Positions 61,730 to 64,000 of a stretch of 64,000 bases of DNA are shown here, piece after piece. Position 1 is the stretch's first letter. Each line of letters opens with the position of its first letter. A program made the translations under genes and the position numbers. Origin of the DNA: Paeniglutamicibacter sulfureus (GTDB lineage: Bacteria > Actinomycetota > Actinomycetes > Actinomycetales > Micrococcaceae); the NCBI RefSeq assembly GCF_039535115.1, contig NZ_BAAAWO010000001.1:2170001-2234000 (forward strand), written 5' to 3'. The notes beneath the pieces are model-generated. The model made no database searches. It was not told the DNA's origin and saw only the letters and a program-made list of their open reading frames with translations.

Positions 61730-63208
61730 TTACTTCTTCCGGGCCCCGCCAGCGGCCAGAGACGCCTGGTTCTTGGCGATTTCCTCCGCCTCCTCGACCC
61801 AGAAGTCGGCACCGCGAATGCCCAGGGAATTGGGGTCGAAGACGGGGTCCAGGCCGGCCTTGCACTGCCTGTCGTAGTCGCGGGTGACCTTGTAGACCAC
61901 CGACGTAAGCGCCAACAGGCAGAGCATATTGATCCAGCCCAGGGTCCCGTAACCGATGTCGCCGATCGCCCACATCGCATCGGCGCTGACGATGCCGCCG
62001 AAGAAGGTGATACCGAGCATGCCCAGCTTCAATGCCCAGTCCAGCACCGGGCTGTCGTCGCGGCCGGTGAGGTAGACCAGATTGGTCTTGGCGATGTAGA
62101 AGAACGCTACAAGCGTGGTGAAGGCGAAGAAGAAGAGCGCGACGGCCACGAAGCCCGGGCCGACGCCCGGCAACACGGTACTGATGGCCTGTTGGGTGTA
62201 CGCGGCGCCGGCCTTGAGGTCTGGCACGCCCTGGATCAGGACCGTGCCATCGGGGGCCATGACGTTGTAGGAGCCGGTCATGATAATCATCAGGCCGGTG
62301 GCGAAGCAGACTACAACGGTGTCGATGTAGATCGAGAAGGCCTGGACCAGGCCCTGCTTGGCAGGGTGGGACACCGATGCGGCTGCGGCGCCGTAGGTCC
62401 CCTCCCCCACGCCGGCGACATTGGAGAACACCGCGCGTCGCACGCCCCAGGCCACGGCCGCACCGACGATGCCGCCGAAGACTTGGTGGACACCGAAGGC
62501 CGAGGACAGGATCAGGCCGATGGTTGGAATGATCTGCTCGAAGTTCACTGCGACGATCACCAGTGCGGCAAGGATGTAACCCACGGCCATGACCGGGACC
62601 ATCAACTGTGCGGCGCCGACAATACGCTTGGTTCCGCCGATGATGACGAATGCCATGAGTGCGGTGATGCCAACGGCGCTAACCCAGGGGGGAACGCTGA
62701 ACGCGGTCTCGACGCTGGACGCGATGTTGTTGGACTGGACGCCCGGGAACACGAACCCGTAGCCGACCATGGCGACGAACGACACGGTGACGGCCAGCCA
62801 CTTGAGCTTCAGTCCGTGCTCTATGTAGAACGGCATGCCGCCGCGGTGTTCGCCGTTGATGCGGCGCTTGTAGACCTGAGCCAAGGTGGATTCGGCGAAG
62901 GAACTGGCCGATCCGAGCAGTGCGCAGACCACCATCCAGAACAGCGCGCCGGGGCCACCGGCCGCGATTGCCGTTGCAACGCCGGCGATGTTGCCCACGC
63001 CTACGCGGCTTGCCAGGGTCAGGAGCAACGCCTGGACCGGCGAGATGCCGTCCGAGCTGTTCTTCTTGCTCAAGATCTGGCGGATCATGTCAGGGAATCG
63101 CCGAAACTGGACGAAACCGGTTAGTAAGGTGAAGAACAATCCGACGGCCAGGGCGAAGTACGCCATGGGGTTCCAGATCGCATCGTTGATGCTGGTGAGC
63201 ATGTCCAT
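61730..63208 (-). CDS. Sodium:amino acid symporter, AGCS (alanine/glycine) family
   Basis: A 492-residue transporter with about 11 segments and the AGCS marks 'LTLASRVGVGNIAGVATAIAAGGPGALFWM' (about 63-92) and 'FRRAVFSNVAGVGEGTYGAAAASV'-like 'RRAVFSNVAGVGEGTYGAAAASVSHPAKQG'. It imports small neutral amino acids with Na+. In this cluster the cargo may be hydroxyproline or proline. AAGGA precedes the ATG. The gene is immediately upstream of the HypD-like gene (128-bp gap). Confidence 0.92.
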   Translation of the reverse strand: MDMLTSINDAIWNPMAYFALAVGLFFTLLTGFVQFRRFPDMIRQILSKKNSSDGISPVQALLLTLASRVGVGNIAGVATAIAAGGPGALFWMVVCALLGSASSFAESTLAQVYKRRINGEHRGGMPFYIEHGLKLKWLAVTVSFVAMVGYGFVFPGVQSNNIASSVETAFSVPPWVSAVGITALMAFVIIGGTKRIVGAAQLMVPVMAVGYILAALVIVAVNFEQIIPTIGLILSSAFGVHQVFGGIVGAAVAWGVRRAVFSNVAGVGEGTYGAAAASVSHPAKQGLVQAFSIYIDTVVVCFATGLMIIMTGSYNVMAPDGTVLIQGVPDLKAGAAYTQQAISTVLPGVGPGFVAVALFFFAFTTLVAFFYIAKTNLVYLTGRDDSPVLDWALKLGMLGITFFGGIVSADAMWAIGDIGYGTLGWINMLCLLALTSVVYKVTRDYDRQCKAGLDPVFDPNSLGIRGADFWVEEAEEIAKNQASLAAGGARKK

Positions 63209-63250
63209 AGTTTTTCCTTAAGTCTTTCGGGCGGCTACAGGAGTGAGATC

Positions 63251-64000
63251 CTAGGCCGGGATGTTGGTACGCAACGCCGACTCGTCGTCAACATCGCGTA
63301 GCGACTTACCCTTGGTCTCCTTGGCGAACGAAACGGCGACGATGGAAATGACCGCTGCCCCGACAAGGTAGAGGGCAATCGGCGTCGACGAATTGAACTT
63401 CTGCAGCAGCGAGAGCGCAATGAGCGGGGCCAAGGACCCGGCAAGGATCGGCGCAAACTGGTAGCAAAGTGAAAGCGCCGTGTAACGCACGTTGGTGGGG
63501 AACATTTCGGTCATCAGCGCCGAGTACGGCGCGTAGGTCAGCGACTCTATTGCAAGGCCCAAGGTGATTGCGGCCATGACGATCCAGTCGTTGCCGGTGT
63601 CCATCATCGGGAATCCGACGAATCCCCAGAATGCAGTCAGCACGGCTCCGGTCAGGTAGACGGGCTTGCGTCCGATGATGTCCGAGAGCAAGCCGACGAG
63701 CGGGATCATGCAGAAATGCAGGAAGTGCGCGCCAAACATCAGCAGGAGGATCCGCGAGGTATCCATCTCAACGACCAGTTTGAGGTAGGTGATCGAGAAG
63801 GTGACCACGAGGTAATAGAGGATGTTTTCCGCAAACCTGGCGCCAATGCCGATCAACACTGCGCGCCAGTGGTAACGCAAGACGTGAAGGACACCTGGAG
63901 GGGCCTCCTGCGAAGCAGCCTGGCGGGCCTGGGCCTCCTTGAAGATCGGCGCGTCATCGACCTTCGTGCGAATCCAGTAGCCGATCAAGACCACCACGGC
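63251..64000 (-). CDS. MFS metabolite:H+ symporter (MHS family), C-terminal part; start off the window
   Basis: The visible 249 residues cover the second half of an MHS transporter: a linker with '[10 protein letters not shown]', then about six membrane segments with the loop '[18 protein letters not shown]' and '[23 protein letters not shown]', typical of ProP-type osmolyte/proline or organic-acid symporters. The frame is open to the right edge. It lies 42 bp before the AGCS gene in transcription order. A role in uptake of proline or hydroxyproline is plausible. Confidence 0.85.
   Translation of the reverse strand, partial: AVVVLIGYWIRTKVDDAPIFKEAQARQAASQEAPPGVLHVLRYHWRAVLIGIGARFAENILYYLVVTFSITYLKLVVEMDTSRILLLMFGAHFLHFCMIPLVGLLSDIIGRKPVYLTGAVLTAFWGFVGFPMMDTGNDWIVMAAITLGLAIESLTYAPYSALMTEMFPTNVRYTALSLCYQFAPILAGSLAPLIALSLLQKFNSSTPIALYLVGAAVISIVAVSFAKETKGKSLRDVDDESALRTNIPA

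Noticed and set aside
1..64000. CRISPR arrays, tRNA or rRNA genes, prophage or integrase genes
   Set aside because: No regularly spaced repeats, no cloverleaf or rRNA-like segments and no phage or integrase proteins were recognised. The only mobile element seen is the IS1380-family copy.

Overview
The window is a high-GC, Gram-positive-looking chromosomal segment. Its codon use, GNAT-poor and catabolism-rich content, BioQ-like biotin operators and Rieske/mhp genes suggest a soil actinobacterium of the Micrococcaceae (Arthrobacter or a close relative). This assignment is inferred from gene content, not from a marker gene. No rRNA, tRNA or CRISPR array was seen.

Layout. (1) 1-9410: an aromatic-degradation block. 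A Rieske oxygenase alpha subunit, ferredoxin and reductase lie on the minus strand. A metabolite/H+ symporter, a PaaI-type thioesterase and a TetR regulator follow, then an mhpB-mhpD-mhpF-mhpE operon for extradiol cleavage of 2,3-dihydroxyphenylpropionate-type catechols and processing to pyruvate and acetyl-CoA. (2) 9412-11078: a complete IS1380-family element with 15-bp inverted repeats and a 5-bp target duplication, inserted directly after the mhpE stop codon. (3) 11290-14810: NhaA antiporter, SulP transporter, MerR regulator. (4) 15162-19591: a short-chain dehydrogenase, a quinone-oxidoreductase-like enzyme, an IclR regulator and an mhpA-like hydroxylase, probably the upper part of the same phenylpropanoid route. 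(5) 19707-25570: a tightly coupled minus-strand biotin operon, bioB-bioA-bioF-P450-bioD, with two TGAAC-N3-GTTCA operators. (6) 25677-32908: a phenol-to-hydroxyquinol cluster (exported metallo-beta-lactamase-fold protein, intradiol dioxygenase, two-component flavin monooxygenase and reductase) with a divergent LuxR-type ATPase regulator.

(7) 32951-35142: a decayed zone with a frameshifted ferredoxin fragment, a relic biotin promoter, an intact second Rieske ferredoxin and a broken PQQ sugar dehydrogenase gene. (8) 35139-47378: single genes and small units, including an RclA-like flavoprotein, VOC, MarR, OsmC, 5'-nucleotidase, an amino acid permease behind a possible SAM riboswitch, a CynX-type transporter, and a TetR/DUF1304/oxidoreductase unit. 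(9) 47395-53222: lactate utilisation, with LldR-type GntR, LctP permease, LutABC and three palindromic operators. (10) 53476-64000: a minus-strand hydroxyproline/proline catabolism cluster: transporters, HypD-like deaminase, 4-hydroxyproline epimerase, pyrroline-2-carboxylate reductase, GntR regulator, three-part D-hydroxyproline dehydrogenase and 2-oxoglutarate semialdehyde dehydrogenase.

Overall the region is a catabolic island for plant- and collagen-derived carbon (phenylpropanoids, phenols, lactate, hydroxyproline), with biotin synthesis in its middle. The least conventional parts are the P450 inside the biotin operon, which lacks the usual ExxR and meander motifs, and the duplicated ferredoxin/biotin-promoter debris near 33 kb.
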